From positions 39,897 to 103,896 of the forward strand of contig JAAUZK010000021.1 of assembly GCA_014804655.1 (NCBI GenBank): a DNA stretch of 64,000 nucleotides, given 5' to 3'. The DNA comes from Lachnospiraceae bacterium (GTDB lineage: Bacteria; Bacillota; Clostridia; Lachnospirales; Lachnospiraceae). This document shows positions 1 to 10,014 of the stretch, in pieces; position 1 is the stretch's first letter, and every line of letters begins with the position of its first letter. Below the pieces are notes generated by a model that saw only the letters and a list, made by a program, of their open reading frames with translations, was not told the DNA's origin and searched no databases. The position numbers and the translations under genes were made by a program.

Positions 1-629
1 CCCACATCTGCCATTGCAAGCACAGTGTTCCCGGAGACGGAACTATCGTTTTCTGAAACCGAAGCATTTCCTTCCCCATCTTCTGCCTCATCTGCCTCAT
101 CTGCCCAGAGGTCATCTGTCTCTTCACCGGAAAGATCATCAGTATTATCACCGCTGTCAATGCCGTCGCTTATGTCACTGTCTTCCGCATGATCCGCGTC
201 GCCATCAGTACCGGTCTCCTCTCTGTTATCGGAATTATCGCTGCCGGCGGTGTCACCACTGTGATCTGCATCTCCGATATCGATGCTTTCGTCTCCGTTT
301 TCAGGATTACTTGCACCGCCATTATTGTCATTATCTTCATTACTGCTGTTATTAACAGCATCTTCAACACTGCCATCAGCCGTTTCATTATTATCAATGT
401 TTCCAGCACTGCCATTACTATCGGTATCTTCGCTATTGCCGATGGTATTCGTACTACTATTATATAAAACGCCGCCTTCGCCCTCCACAGCCGAATGCTC
501 TGTCTCGTTTGTTGTCTCTATCCTTATATCACTCTCTGCAGCATACGCTGTCGCTGGCGTCTCAAACGCCAAAATTCCTGCCAATGCAAATGTCAAAATT
601 CGTCTAACCACTATCATCTGTCCTCTCAT
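1..629 (-). CDS. Secreted low-complexity Asp/Asn/Ser/Gly-rich protein, 3' part outside window
   Basis: Manual translation of the reverse strand is open from ATG (complement of 627-629) to the window edge: MRGQMIVVRRILTFALAGILAFETPATAYAAESDIRIETT...; signal peptide with AYA-A cleavage, then a D/N/S/G/E-rich stretch. Not in the ORF track because it is truncated. Confidence 0.8.
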   Translation of the reverse strand, partial: MRGQMIVVRRILTFALAGILAFETPATAYAAESDIRIETTNETEHSAVEGEGGVLYNSSTNTIGNSEDTDSNGSAGNIDNNETADGSVEDAVNNSSNEDNDNNGGASNPENGDESIDIGDADHSGDTAGSDNSDNREETGTDGDADHAEDSDISDGIDSGDNTDDLSGEETDDLWADEADEAEDGEGNASVSENDSSVSGNTVLAMADV

Positions 630-710
630 ATTAAAAAAATTGCGAACCTCCCCTTTACCATATACGCGGAAAGGCTCGGCTCGCAATCATTTATTTACGC
701 TTTATCACTC

Positions 711-2147
711 TTATACAGGATAAGCTGCATTCTTTGTATCAGCCTGAGTCATATCTACTTTCTCCTGCTGTGCCTGACGGTACTTGAAGAAGTCGATTGC
801 CACCTGCGGGAACAGTGCGTAGGACAGTACATCCTCATCCTGCTGTTTCCATTCCTTCATCTCTGCTTCCAAGCCTGCAAGCTCCGGCTCAACGTGACCG
901 GTTGCCTCAGCGGAACGAGCGGTAGAACGCGGCTCGCCGGGAATAACCTTATCGATCACTTCCTGACTCATAGGCTTAACTGTCTGCCCGTAATTACCAC
1001 GAAGCAGATCCTTGAACTCCCCTGTTGCCATCTTATATCTCTCGCCCATCAGTACATTAAATACAGCCTGTGTACCAACGATCTGAGAAGAAGGCGTAAC
1101 CAGAGGCGGCTCGCCGCAATCCTTACGGACTCTCGGAATTTCTTCCAGCACATCCTGATATTTATCCTCTGCCTTCTGCTCCTTCAACTGGCTTACCATG
1201 TTAGACAGCATACCGCCGGGAACCTGATAGCGCAATGTATTGATATTGACACCGAGTACCTTAGTGCTTAACAGGCCGGAGGCGATACATTCCTCACGGT
1301 AAGGACGGAAGTAATCCGCGATCTCTGCCAGAATTTCCTGATCATATCCGGTATCGTACTCTGTACCCTTAAAGGTCTCCACCATAACCTCTGTCGCAGG
1401 CTGGGAAGTACCCAGTGCGAAAGGAGATATTGCACAGTCAATAACATCCACGCCCGCTTCCACTGCCTTCAAATATGTCATGGACGCTACGCCGGACGTA
1501 TAATGTGTATGGAGCTGGATCGGAAGCTTTGTGCTCTCCTTTAAGGTCTTTACGAGCTCCGCTGCACGATAGGGAACGAGCAAACCCGCCATATCCTTGA
1601 TACAGATGGAATCTGCACCCATCTCCTCAATCTTCTTCGCCATATCAGCCCAATACTCTAATGTATAGGCATCTCCTAGCGTATAGGAAAGCGCGATCTG
1701 GGACTCTCCTCTGCCCTCCTGCTTCTTAATCTTGTTGGTTGCATCTACTGCCGCCTGCAGGTTACGGATATCATTCAGGCAGTCAAATATTCTGATGACA
1801 TCGATACCGTTCGCAATGGATTTCTCAACAAACGCGTACACCACATCATCCGCATAAGGTCTGTATCCCAGGATATTCTGGCCTCTGAATAACATCTGTA
1901 ACTTGGTATTTTTAAAGCCATCTCTTAACTTTCTGAGTCTCTCCCACGGATCCTCCTTCAGAAAACGAAGAGACGCATCGAAGGTAGCACCACCCCAGCA
2001 CTCTACTGCATGGTAGCCGACTTTATCCATTTTATCTACGATTGGAAGCATTTTTTCGGTAGGCATTCTGGTCGCAATCAGAGACTGATGTGCGTCACGA
2101 AGAACGGTTTCCATAATTCCAACCGGCTTTTTAATCTGTTCTGCCAT
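711..2147 (-). CDS. oadA: Oxaloacetate decarboxylase alpha / pyruvate carboxylase subunit B-type carboxyltransferase (no biotin domain)
   Basis: METVLRDAHQSLIATRM, ECWGGATFDASLRFL, RIFDCLND, LHTHYTSGVA motifs of the pyruvate/oxaloacetate carboxyltransferase (5S-type) family. Confidence 0.93.
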   Translation of the reverse strand: MAEQIKKPVGIMETVLRDAHQSLIATRMPTEKMLPIVDKMDKVGYHAVECWGGATFDASLRFLKEDPWERLRKLRDGFKNTKLQMLFRGQNILGYRPYADDVVYAFVEKSIANGIDVIRIFDCLNDIRNLQAAVDATNKIKKQEGRGESQIALSYTLGDAYTLEYWADMAKKIEEMGADSICIKDMAGLLVPYRAAELVKTLKESTKLPIQLHTHYTSGVASMTYLKAVEAGVDVIDCAISPFALGTSQPATEVMVETFKGTEYDTGYDQEILAEIADYFRPYREECIASGLLSTKVLGVNINTLRYQVPGGMLSNMVSQLKEQKAEDKYQDVLEEIPRVRKDCGEPPLVTPSSQIVGTQAVFNVLMGERYKMATGEFKDLLRGNYGQTVKPMSQEVIDKVIPGEPRSTARSAEATGHVEPELAGLEAEMKEWKQQDEDVLSYALFPQVAIDFFKYRQAQQEKVDMTQADTKNAAYPV

Positions 2148-2218
2148 TATATTTTCATTCCTTTCTCATTATAATTAAATTCACAGCAATTTCCAAAGTT
2201 GTGAAGCAGCTCGTGAAG

Positions 2219-3364
2219 TTAGAATACGCCGAATACTGCCATAAATGTACCGGCTGCAACCGCAGTACCGATAACGCCCGCTACGTTAGGACCCATAGCA
2301 TGCATTAACAGGAAGTTGGTCGGGTCTGACTCCGCACCAACCTTCTGAGATACTCTCGCCGCCATAGGTACGGCGGACACACCTGCGGAACCGATCAGCG
2401 GATTCACCTTGCCCTTTGTCATTACACACATCAGCTTGCCGAATAGTACACCTGCCGCCGTACCGAATGCAAACGCGATCAGACCTAATGCGACAATCTT
2501 AAGAGTATCCCAGTTAAGGAATGCCTCTGCACTCGTGGTAGCGCCTACGGATGTACCGAGGATAATAACTACGATATACATCAGTGCATTGGAAGCTGTA
2601 TCTGTCAACTGTCTTACCACGCCTGACTCTCTGAACAGGTTACCTAACATCAGCATACCTACAAGCGGCGCCGTGGTAGGAAGGATCAGAGATACTACGA
2701 TCGTAACTACGATCGGGAATAGGATCTTCTCTAATTTGCTGACAGGACGAAGCTGTCCCATCTTGATTTTTCTCTCTTTTTCTGTTGTAAAGAGTTTCAT
2801 GATCGGCGGCTGGATAATCGGCACAAGCGCCATATAAGAATACGCCGCCACGGCGATCGGTCCCATCAGAGTAGTCTGTCCCAACTTACCTGCAAGGAAG
2901 ATCGATGTAGGACCATCCGCACCACCGATAATGGAAATAGCTGCCGCTGCTTTATCATTGAAGCCAAGGAAAATAGCTCCGAAGTATGCTGCAAAAATAC
3001 CGAACTGCGCTGCCGCACCGAGAAGAAAGCTCTTCGGATTAGCAATCAGCGGACCGAAATCCGTCATGGCACCGACACCCATGAAGATCAGGGACGGCAG
3101 AATCGCCCATTCGTCCAGCTTATAGAAATAATACAGCAGACCGCCACCGGCACCGCCTTCCCCGTATGGAGCCATGATATCCGGATAGATATTCACGAGC
3201 AGCATACCGAATGCGATCGGAACCAGCAGAAGGGGTTCAAATCCCTTGGCGATGGCCAGATATAGGAAAAAAAGTGCTACGGCAATCATGATATAGTTCC
3301 GCACATCCAGATTAAAGAACGCGGTCTGATGTATCAGATTGTTAAGCGTCTCAACTATATACAT
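2219..3364 (-). CDS. oadB: Na+-translocating decarboxylase beta subunit
   Basis: Polytopic protein with [15 protein letters not shown] and [39 protein letters not shown]; start taken at MYIVETL behind GGAGGTTAAT. Confidence 0.93.
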   Translation of the reverse strand: MYIVETLNNLIHQTAFFNLDVRNYIMIAVALFFLYLAIAKGFEPLLLVPIAFGMLLVNIYPDIMAPYGEGGAGGGLLYYFYKLDEWAILPSLIFMGVGAMTDFGPLIANPKSFLLGAAAQFGIFAAYFGAIFLGFNDKAAAAISIIGGADGPTSIFLAGKLGQTTLMGPIAVAAYSYMALVPIIQPPIMKLFTTEKERKIKMGQLRPVSKLEKILFPIVVTIVVSLILPTTAPLVGMLMLGNLFRESGVVRQLTDTASNALMYIVVIILGTSVGATTSAEAFLNWDTLKIVALGLIAFAFGTAAGVLFGKLMCVMTKGKVNPLIGSAGVSAVPMAARVSQKVGAESDPTNFLLMHAMGPNVAGVIGTAVAAGTFMAVFGVF

Positions 3365-3436
3365 TTTATTAACCTCCTGTAGTTTTAGTTTCAGATGCAC
3401 CCAAATACGGCTTTATCGCATTGTGTGCGCACCCTC

Positions 3437-3814
3437 TTAGTTCAATGTTGCGAGTAAAGCTCCAGCTTCCACAGCGTCACCTACTGCTACATTAATACTT
3501 GCTACAGTACCGTCCTGGGGAGCAACTACAGGGATCTCCATCTTCATGGCTTCCACGATCACGACAGCGTCACCTTTCTTCACTGCCTGTCCTACGTTTG
3601 CCTCAATCTTAAACACTTTCCCTGCCGCACCGGCCTCGATCTTAACACTGCCCGCTGCGCCGCTTGCTGCCGGTGCTGCTGCAGGAGCCGGAGCTGCCTT
3701 GGGAGCTGCCTTCGGTGCTACAGGTGCAGCCGCCACAGGTGCGCCGCTTGTAGCGCCCTCTTCCACTACTACATCATATACGCTTCCGTTTACGGTGATT
3801 GTATAATTTTTCAT
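3437..3814 (-). CDS. Biotin carboxyl carrier protein (biotin/lipoyl attachment)
   Basis: Ala/Pro linker followed by VIVEAMKMEIPV biotinylation motif. Confidence 0.95.
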   Translation of the reverse strand: MKNYTITVNGSVYDVVVEEGATSGAPVAAAPVAPKAAPKAAPAPAAAPAASGAAGSVKIEAGAAGKVFKIEANVGQAVKKGDAVVIVEAMKMEIPVVAPQDGTVASINVAVGDAVEAGALLATLN

Positions 3815-3835
3815 TTTAATATCCTCCTATGACTC

Positions 3836-4582
3836 TTAGGCATTCTGCCATTTACTCTTATTAGATTTTCTGATGGATCGTACTACAAATCCGTCTGTGG
3901 AACCGGAACCTTCATATGCCGCAATCGCCGCCGCAATCACTGCCACCAGCTCTGAATCGTCAGACAACTCCTCTTTCTGCGCAATCTGCGTCACTACAGG
4001 ATCAGCCTGCACACTGCCGGCCGACGCGTTCGCTTCAGGTTTCTGCTTATTAGTTTCCAACTTGGAAATCAGTGTAAAGCAGGAAATAATCAGACTGATC
4101 AAAATCAGTACAGCAAATACGGTTCCCATTCCGATTACCGTATTCATTGCCGCCTTGGCCATGATCTCACCAAGGGAATATGCTACATTGGTCGTAATAC
4201 CCGCATAACCTCCCGTAGCAGCGTCAAAGATAATCTCTACCGTAGCATTATGGCTGGATCCTAACACATTGACAGTAACAATCATCTCCTCATCGGTGAC
4301 AACAGCCGTACCGCCGTTCGTTCCCTCAAAGGTACCGATATCATCCAATGCGTCCTGCCATCCGAGAAGTCCGGCATAAATTTCCGACTGTGATGCATAC
4401 TGCTCTATGGCACCCTGCTTAACGATCTCGTCCATCTGCTGTACTGTCGTCTCACCAAACTGCACCATACTTTCCGTGTTGGCATCCCCTGCCGCAGCTT
4501 CATCCTGTCCGCATGCACACAATCCGATCATACAGGTAATCACACCTAATATTGCTAATAATTTTTTCATATTAAGCATCAT
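3836..4582 (-). CDS. Lipoprotein-like domain fused to OadG-type decarboxylase gamma/delta subunit
   Basis: Lipobox-like LCACG near the N-terminus; C-terminal TM segment NTVIGMGTVFAVLILISLIISCF and position in decarboxylase operon. Confidence 0.75.
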   Translation of the reverse strand: MMLNMKKLLAILGVITCMIGLCACGQDEAAAGDANTESMVQFGETTVQQMDEIVKQGAIEQYASQSEIYAGLLGWQDALDDIGTFEGTNGGTAVVTDEEMIVTVNVLGSSHNATVEIIFDAATGGYAGITTNVAYSLGEIMAKAAMNTVIGMGTVFAVLILISLIISCFTLISKLETNKQKPEANASAGSVQADPVVTQIAQKEELSDDSELVAVIAAAIAAYEGSGSTDGFVVRSIRKSNKSKWQNA

Positions 4583-4587
4583 CCTTT

Positions 4588-6015
4588 CTAGACTGTACCG
4601 TGTTTTCTATCCGGACGGCCTTCACTCTTAGTAGCTAACATCTCGAAAGCGCCGATCACATATTTTCTCGTGTCAACAGGCTCCACGATCTGGTCTACAT
4701 ATCCTCTCTTTGCCGCACTTGTCACATTGTTCTGCAGTGCAGCATATTCTTTCGCACATGCGTCGATAGCTTCGGAGCCTTGTCCGTCACATATGATCTT
4801 CGCCGCAAGGTTCGCATCCATCATTCCGATCTCGGCATCAGGCCATGCGATCGTAATATCTGCACCAATTGCCTTGGAATTCATTGCCACATAAGCGCTT
4901 CCGTATGCCTTGCTGATGATCACATTCACTTTCGGAACTGTTGCACTGGCAAAAGCATATGTAAGCTTCCCTACAGCTTTCGCAATTCTCTGCTCAGAGC
5001 ACTTGGTTGCCGCAAATCCCGCGACGTTAGTCAGAGAAAGAACCGGAATATCAAAAGCATCGCAGAAATTAATGAATTCTGCCGCTTTCTCTGCTCCTCT
5101 TACGGACAATGCCGCATCAAATTTATCAGTCACTTCACCGTCAGCATTATATACCTGTGTACGGTTAGCAACTGCACCAATGGTCGCACCGTTTAATCTG
5201 ATAAATCCGGCAACCATATCCTTCGCATAGTTCTGCTTTACTTCCACAAAAATGCCGTCATCTGCAATCTGTGACAAAGCAATGGACGTATCACCCACAC
5301 AGTTCACGATCTCGGCACATGCCCTGTTCAGGTCATCCGTGCAGTCTCCTACCGCGATCTCCGCATTGTTGGCAGGCAGCATGGATACAAGCTGTCTGAT
5401 CTGTGCCATGATGGATGCCTCGTCGCCGACTGCATCCACAAGTCCTGTCTCTTCGCTCTGGAATGCCGCGGAAGAGGTGTCGCATCTGGAAATCTCATTA
5501 CCCTCCAACGCATTAGGCGAGTTCACGAATAATTTTGCTTTTTTCTCCTCCATAAAAGCAAAGTCCGTCATTGCGGGAATCAACGCAAGTCCGCCGCCAC
5601 AGTTTCCAAACACCGCCGTAATCTGGGGGATCACACCGGAAGCAAGTGTCTGCTTCATGTAGATCTCACCAAAACCATTTAAGGCATCTGTCGCCTCCTG
5701 CAGTCTAAGTCCGGCGGAATCAATCAGTCCGATCACAGGTGCACCTGTCTTAAGCGCCAGATCATAGAGGTTTGCAATTTTCTTAGCATGCATCTCGCCG
5801 ACCGTACCGTTTAAAACGGACGCATCCTGGCTATATACATACACAAGATTACCGTCGATCACTCCGTAGCCGGTCACAACGCCGTCTGAAGGAGTTTCCG
5901 CCTGTTTCAGATTGAAATCCGTAGCTCTCGCCGTTACAAGCGCACCGATCTCAACGAAACTGTTTTCATCGAGCAAAGCATTAATTCTTTGACTCGCTTG
6001 AGAAGTAGTACTCAT
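4588..6015 (-). CDS. mmdA: Methylmalonyl-CoA decarboxylase alpha / acyl-CoA carboxyltransferase
   Basis: Carboxyl transferase domain: DSAGLRLQEA, FGNCGGGLALIPAM, YAFASATVPKVNVIISKAYGSAYVAM. Confidence 0.85.
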   Translation of the reverse strand: MSTTSQASQRINALLDENSFVEIGALVTARATDFNLKQAETPSDGVVTGYGVIDGNLVYVYSQDASVLNGTVGEMHAKKIANLYDLALKTGAPVIGLIDSAGLRLQEATDALNGFGEIYMKQTLASGVIPQITAVFGNCGGGLALIPAMTDFAFMEEKKAKLFVNSPNALEGNEISRCDTSSAAFQSEETGLVDAVGDEASIMAQIRQLVSMLPANNAEIAVGDCTDDLNRACAEIVNCVGDTSIALSQIADDGIFVEVKQNYAKDMVAGFIRLNGATIGAVANRTQVYNADGEVTDKFDAALSVRGAEKAAEFINFCDAFDIPVLSLTNVAGFAATKCSEQRIAKAVGKLTYAFASATVPKVNVIISKAYGSAYVAMNSKAIGADITIAWPDAEIGMMDANLAAKIICDGQGSEAIDACAKEYAALQNNVTSAAKRGYVDQIVEPVDTRKYVIGAFEMLATKSEGRPDRKHGTV

Positions 6016-6169
6016 TTTTCAGCCCTCCATTTATCATAATAATAAATAATTAGAACATTATCATTATGTGCATAGCACACGAACGTAGTATAACATAGTT
6101 TAAGCGACTCGACCAGCTTATTTTCCAAAATTTTTCATCAAAACCGCCAAAAAATTGTTAAGAAAAACC

Positions 6170-7474
6170 CTAAAGCAAAAAAACATGAAGAAGATATGTA
6201 CATATTCGTCCGAAAGTGCGCTCTTCCACAGCTGCCGCAGTGACAATCGGGTAACATTTGATTAATGTACCGTTCAGATAATAGCTGACCGTTCCGATCT
6301 GTTCTCTCTCCCCGACCGGTGCCTGCAGCACATCTGCGATCTTCGTCCTGACCTCAACTTCGTCATCTTCACAGAGCAGATAGGAAATACTGTTCTCTCC
6401 GTCGTCCTCCAGCCGCACTGGCACATACATTTCCCCGTATGGTTTGCCCTCCTTCCCATCGATGCCGTTTTGCACCCGTATATCCCGAAATTCCTGAGGT
6501 TCATAGATATCCCTGTATTGATACCGCTCCATCCCGTAAGCAGTCAGCTTCTTCATATCGCTCCACTTATACGTCCTGTTGTTCGGCCATCCGCAGGCAA
6601 GCAGCGCTACCGTAAATATCCTACCCTCACTCTCCACCGCACCCACATAACAATAGCCCGCATTATTGGTAAATCCCGTCTTTCCCGAAATTGCTTCCTT
6701 CATCATCCCCAGAAAAGCATTGTGATTATTGCAATGGAAGCTTCTCTTGCCGTCCGCATCGGTAAAATCATATCCCAGCGTCTGCGTGATCTGAAGAAAC
6801 TGCTCTCTGGCCGGCGAATCCGTCACACAGTAAGCCATGATTCTGGCCAGATCCGCAGCTGTAGTTGAGTGAACCCTGCCGCTGTCATTCACTGTCGCAT
6901 CCAGTCCGTTGGGTGTAATAAAATAAGTGTCATAACAGCCGATATCTCTCGCCTTCTGATTCATCATAGAGGCAAATTCCTCTACGCTTCCTCCCACCGC
7001 TTCTGCGATCACCACTGCCGAGTCGTTATGGGATTCCAACATAAGTGAATATAACAGATCTCCCAGCCGGTACCGTTCCCCCGACCTCACATACAGCTTG
7101 ACTTTCGGCATACTCGCCGCGTAGGATGATACTTCCGCGATCTGATCCGGATTACCGTACTCCAACGCCAGAATACAGGTCATGATCTTGGTAGTACTTG
7201 CCATCGGCAGTACATCTTTTTCGTTCTTGCCATACAGCACACGCCCCGAATCCGCATCCATGAGAACCGCGGCCTGGGCATAGAGCTGCAGATCATCCTT
7301 TTCCTCCCGCGCGCCGTCCTGCGCCCGAATCGGAATCGTCTGACAACAAAACAAGGCAATCGCCAACACTATGGCGATCACCCTGCCGTGAATATATCCA
7401 TTAATACATCTTACTGCCGGAGTTTTAAAATGCCCCCTAATACTGCCCAGATTTCTATTGTAAAAAATACGCAT
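6170..7474 (-). CDS. D-alanyl-D-alanine carboxypeptidase (peptidase S11)
   Basis: MASTTKIMTCILALE (SxxK), SHNDSAVVIAEAVGG (SxN), GKTGFTNNAGYC (KTG). Confidence 0.9.
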   Translation of the reverse strand: MRIFYNRNLGSIRGHFKTPAVRCINGYIHGRVIAIVLAIALFCCQTIPIRAQDGAREEKDDLQLYAQAAVLMDADSGRVLYGKNEKDVLPMASTTKIMTCILALEYGNPDQIAEVSSYAASMPKVKLYVRSGERYRLGDLLYSLMLESHNDSAVVIAEAVGGSVEEFASMMNQKARDIGCYDTYFITPNGLDATVNDSGRVHSTTAADLARIMAYCVTDSPAREQFLQITQTLGYDFTDADGKRSFHCNNHNAFLGMMKEAISGKTGFTNNAGYCYVGAVESEGRIFTVALLACGWPNNRTYKWSDMKKLTAYGMERYQYRDIYEPQEFRDIRVQNGIDGKEGKPYGEMYVPVRLEDDGENSISYLLCEDDEVEVRTKIADVLQAPVGEREQIGTVSYYLNGTLIKCYPIVTAAAVEERTFGRICTYLLHVFLL

Positions 7475-7541
7475 ATATATACTGACCTTTATGCTTCTTC
7501 GTTAATATATATGCGAGTACAGCTTTCATATGACATAGTTT

Positions 7542-8111
7542 CTAAATATCAAGCTGCAGCTGCACCTCCGACTCGGCCTGCTGCTTAAATTCCTCGATCT
7601 GTACCGCGTTTAACTCCGGCAGATCTTCCAGCGACTTCACCCCGAAACTTCGAAGGAACTGCTCCGTGGTACCGAAAAGAAGCGGTCTTCCCGGTGCATC
7701 TAACCGGCCCACTTCCGTGATCAGATCATATTCCAGCAGCTTATTCACCGCATGATCGCAGCTCACGCCCCTGACCTTCTCAATTTCCAGCCTGGTAACC
7801 GGCTGCTTATATGCAATGATAGAAAGCGTCTCCAGAAGCGTGTCCGTGAGCACAAATTTTTTCGGTGCCTTTGCGATTTTGATGAGATACTCATACAGTT
7901 CTCCCTTGGTACACATCTGCACGGAACCATCCAGTGTAGTCAGGCCGATTCCCCTGTCCTGTGCACTGTAGTCCTGTGCCAGTTCCTCCAGAATCTCCTG
8001 CGTCACCGCCTTATCCTCCTCGATCACTGCCGCAAGACTGTCGATAGTTACCGAATCGCCCATTGTAAAAAGAATTGCCTCCAGTACTGCTTTCGCCTTT
8101 GCTCTCTCCAT
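7542..8111 (-). CDS. scpB: Segregation and condensation protein B
   Basis: ScpB winged-helix pattern (LSIIAYKQPVTRLEIEKVRGV, GRPLLFGTTEQFLRSFGV) next to scpA. Confidence 0.95.
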   Translation of the reverse strand: MERAKAKAVLEAILFTMGDSVTIDSLAAVIEEDKAVTQEILEELAQDYSAQDRGIGLTTLDGSVQMCTKGELYEYLIKIAKAPKKFVLTDTLLETLSIIAYKQPVTRLEIEKVRGVSCDHAVNKLLEYDLITEVGRLDAPGRPLLFGTTEQFLRSFGVKSLEDLPELNAVQIEEFKQQAESEVQLQLDI

Positions 8112-8122
8112 CTTTCTTCCCT

Positions 8123-8908
8123 CTATTCCGCCACCGACGTAAGCTGCATCGGTGCGGTGTCACTCACATCTTTCGTCGTAATGATAATATCTGAGAATGT
8201 GTCCTCCTGCTCTATGCCGATCCTGCCTGTCTTGATCATCTCCAGAATCACCAGAAACGTAACGATGACTTCCATCTTGCTGTTCTGCTTCTCCAGAAGT
8301 TTTCGGAAACTGAAAGTCTTATGACTGCGCACATACGCTTCCACAAAAGTGGTCTTCAAATCCATATCGATCTCGTCCTTCTCAATATTTCCGAAGGTGC
8401 TTCTGACCGGATCGATCTTGTCCTCCTGTCGTTTCATAATCTGCTTGAATATCTCGTGCAGCTTCTGCAGCGTCATATCACCGATCAATTCCTCATAATC
8501 CACCGGCTGTCTATAATCGGCAACTTCCTTAGGAAGCGTGGGTTTCTTGTAGAGACTGCGCTCCGCATCCACCATCCTGTCACGCAGTTCATATGACATA
8601 TATTTGCACATCTTATATTCCAGTAACTTCTCCACCAATTCCGCTCTCGGATCTTCCTCTTCTCCCTCTTCATTCACTTCTTTAGGCAGAAGCATCCTGC
8701 ACTTGATATCGATCAGGGTAGCCGCCATAACGAGAAACTCACTCACCACATTCATGTCTTCTGTCGGCATCTGTTTAATATAATCCAGATACTGCTCTGT
8801 GATCTCCACGATCGGAATATCATAGATATCAACTTTATTCTTATCGATCAGGTGCAGAAGCAGATCTAACGGTCCTTCAAACACCTCTAATTTAACAGGG
8901 ATCGCCAT
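8123..8908 (-). CDS. scpA: Segregation and condensation protein A
   Basis: KLEVFEGPLDLLLHLIDKNKVDIYDIPI and C-terminal VTFLVILEMIKTGRI. Confidence 0.96.
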   Translation of the reverse strand: MAIPVKLEVFEGPLDLLLHLIDKNKVDIYDIPIVEITEQYLDYIKQMPTEDMNVVSEFLVMAATLIDIKCRMLLPKEVNEEGEEEDPRAELVEKLLEYKMCKYMSYELRDRMVDAERSLYKKPTLPKEVADYRQPVDYEELIGDMTLQKLHEIFKQIMKRQEDKIDPVRSTFGNIEKDEIDMDLKTTFVEAYVRSHKTFSFRKLLEKQNSKMEVIVTFLVILEMIKTGRIGIEQEDTFSDIIITTKDVSDTAPMQLTSVAE

Positions 8909-8924
8909 CTTGAGCCTGTCCTTT

Positions 8925-9860
8925 CTATTTTCCTATATGCCCCTTTACATGCATATATGCCTTATCGGTTCCGATATTCTCTTTGCCGTTCTTCCCAGGT
9001 ACAAGATCGATCACCACAAGCTCCGCCGGATTGAAAACCCTGACAGGAATCGTATGTGTGCCCAATCCTCTGCTAAGGATCATCACTGATCTTCCGTGTT
9101 CAAACCGCCCGCCGTCATACTTGGGAAAAAGGGTCAGGTTCGGTGACAGAACTCCTCCCAGCACAGGCAGCTTCATGATACCGCCATGCACATGTCCCGA
9201 CACCACCACATCGGCTCCCCATGCCGCATACTCCTCAAAATACTGCGGCGTGTGGGCGATCAGGATCTGACACGCTTCCCCACGTGGCTTCCCTAGTATT
9301 TTGGGGAGATAGCTATCCTTCATGGGATACTTTCGGAATTTCTTATAGTAGCATCCGTCGATCCGGGAACCGCACACCGCCACATTATACTCCGGCAGAT
9401 AGGTATTCTCATTGACTAACAGCGAGATCCCGCAGTCCGTCAAACCTTTGATATAATCTTCATATATTGTACCGTACTGTTCCGGATAAAGTTGCAAACG
9501 GCACTCGTGATTTCCCAAACCATAATATATCTTATAGCGGGAAGACAACTGCCGCATCAGTGACAGCGCCTTCCCGTATGGTGTTTCCTGTTCTGCTGTC
9601 AGCATATCTCCCGCGGTCAGAATCACATCCGGGGATATCGCGTCTATTTCTTTGATCAGTTTTTCATGATCTTTGCCGTATGATTTGTTATGCAGGTCGG
9701 ACAGCAGAACAAGTTTGCAGGGTTTGGTGATCTTATCCGATCTGATCTCATATCGCACCGTGATAAATCTGTTGCAGTCATATGCCGATATGAGCAGGCA
9801 CAAAATAATCATAAACGCCATGCAGATCAATATTCCCACTATCATATATGTTTTCTCCAC
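8925..9860 (-). CDS. Membrane-anchored metallophosphoesterase
   Basis: LSDLHN, GDML, GNHE, SGHVHGG calcineurin-like phosphoesterase motifs after an N-terminal TM. Confidence 0.92.
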   Translation of the reverse strand: MEKTYMIVGILICMAFMIILCLLISAYDCNRFITVRYEIRSDKITKPCKLVLLSDLHNKSYGKDHEKLIKEIDAISPDVILTAGDMLTAEQETPYGKALSLMRQLSSRYKIYYGLGNHECRLQLYPEQYGTIYEDYIKGLTDCGISLLVNENTYLPEYNVAVCGSRIDGCYYKKFRKYPMKDSYLPKILGKPRGEACQILIAHTPQYFEEYAAWGADVVVSGHVHGGIMKLPVLGGVLSPNLTLFPKYDGGRFEHGRSVMILSRGLGTHTIPVRVFNPAELVVIDLVPGKNGKENIGTDKAYMHVKGHIGK

Positions 9861-10014
9861 TTCTAAGTGTCCGCCGCCCGAAACGGTGCGGCACTTTCAC
9901 TTCCGCCGTGCCTACACAACTTATAAAGTATATCATAAACCGGGCCGCTACCGCAATCTGTGAACTTGTGTTCTGCATAGTCAGCATACATAAAGACTAA
10001 GCCTGTGCACAATG

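Noticed and set aside
14-723. Plus-strand ORFs and minus ORF 170-415 at the window start
   Set aside because: They are other frames of the low-complexity secreted gene read on the minus strand (1-629).
495-1271. 258-aa plus-strand ORF
   Set aside because: Antisense to oadA and the truncated secreted gene; Cys/Leu/His-rich shadow translation.
3231-3250. GGGGTTCAAATCCC tRNA T-arm-like string
   Set aside because: Lies inside oadB coding sequence; no acceptor or anticodon arm around it. No tRNA or rRNA gene was recognised in the window.
9778-9987. 69-aa minus-strand ORF upstream of the metallophosphoesterase
   Set aside because: Overlaps the phosphoesterase start out of frame with no motif; probably non-coding leader.
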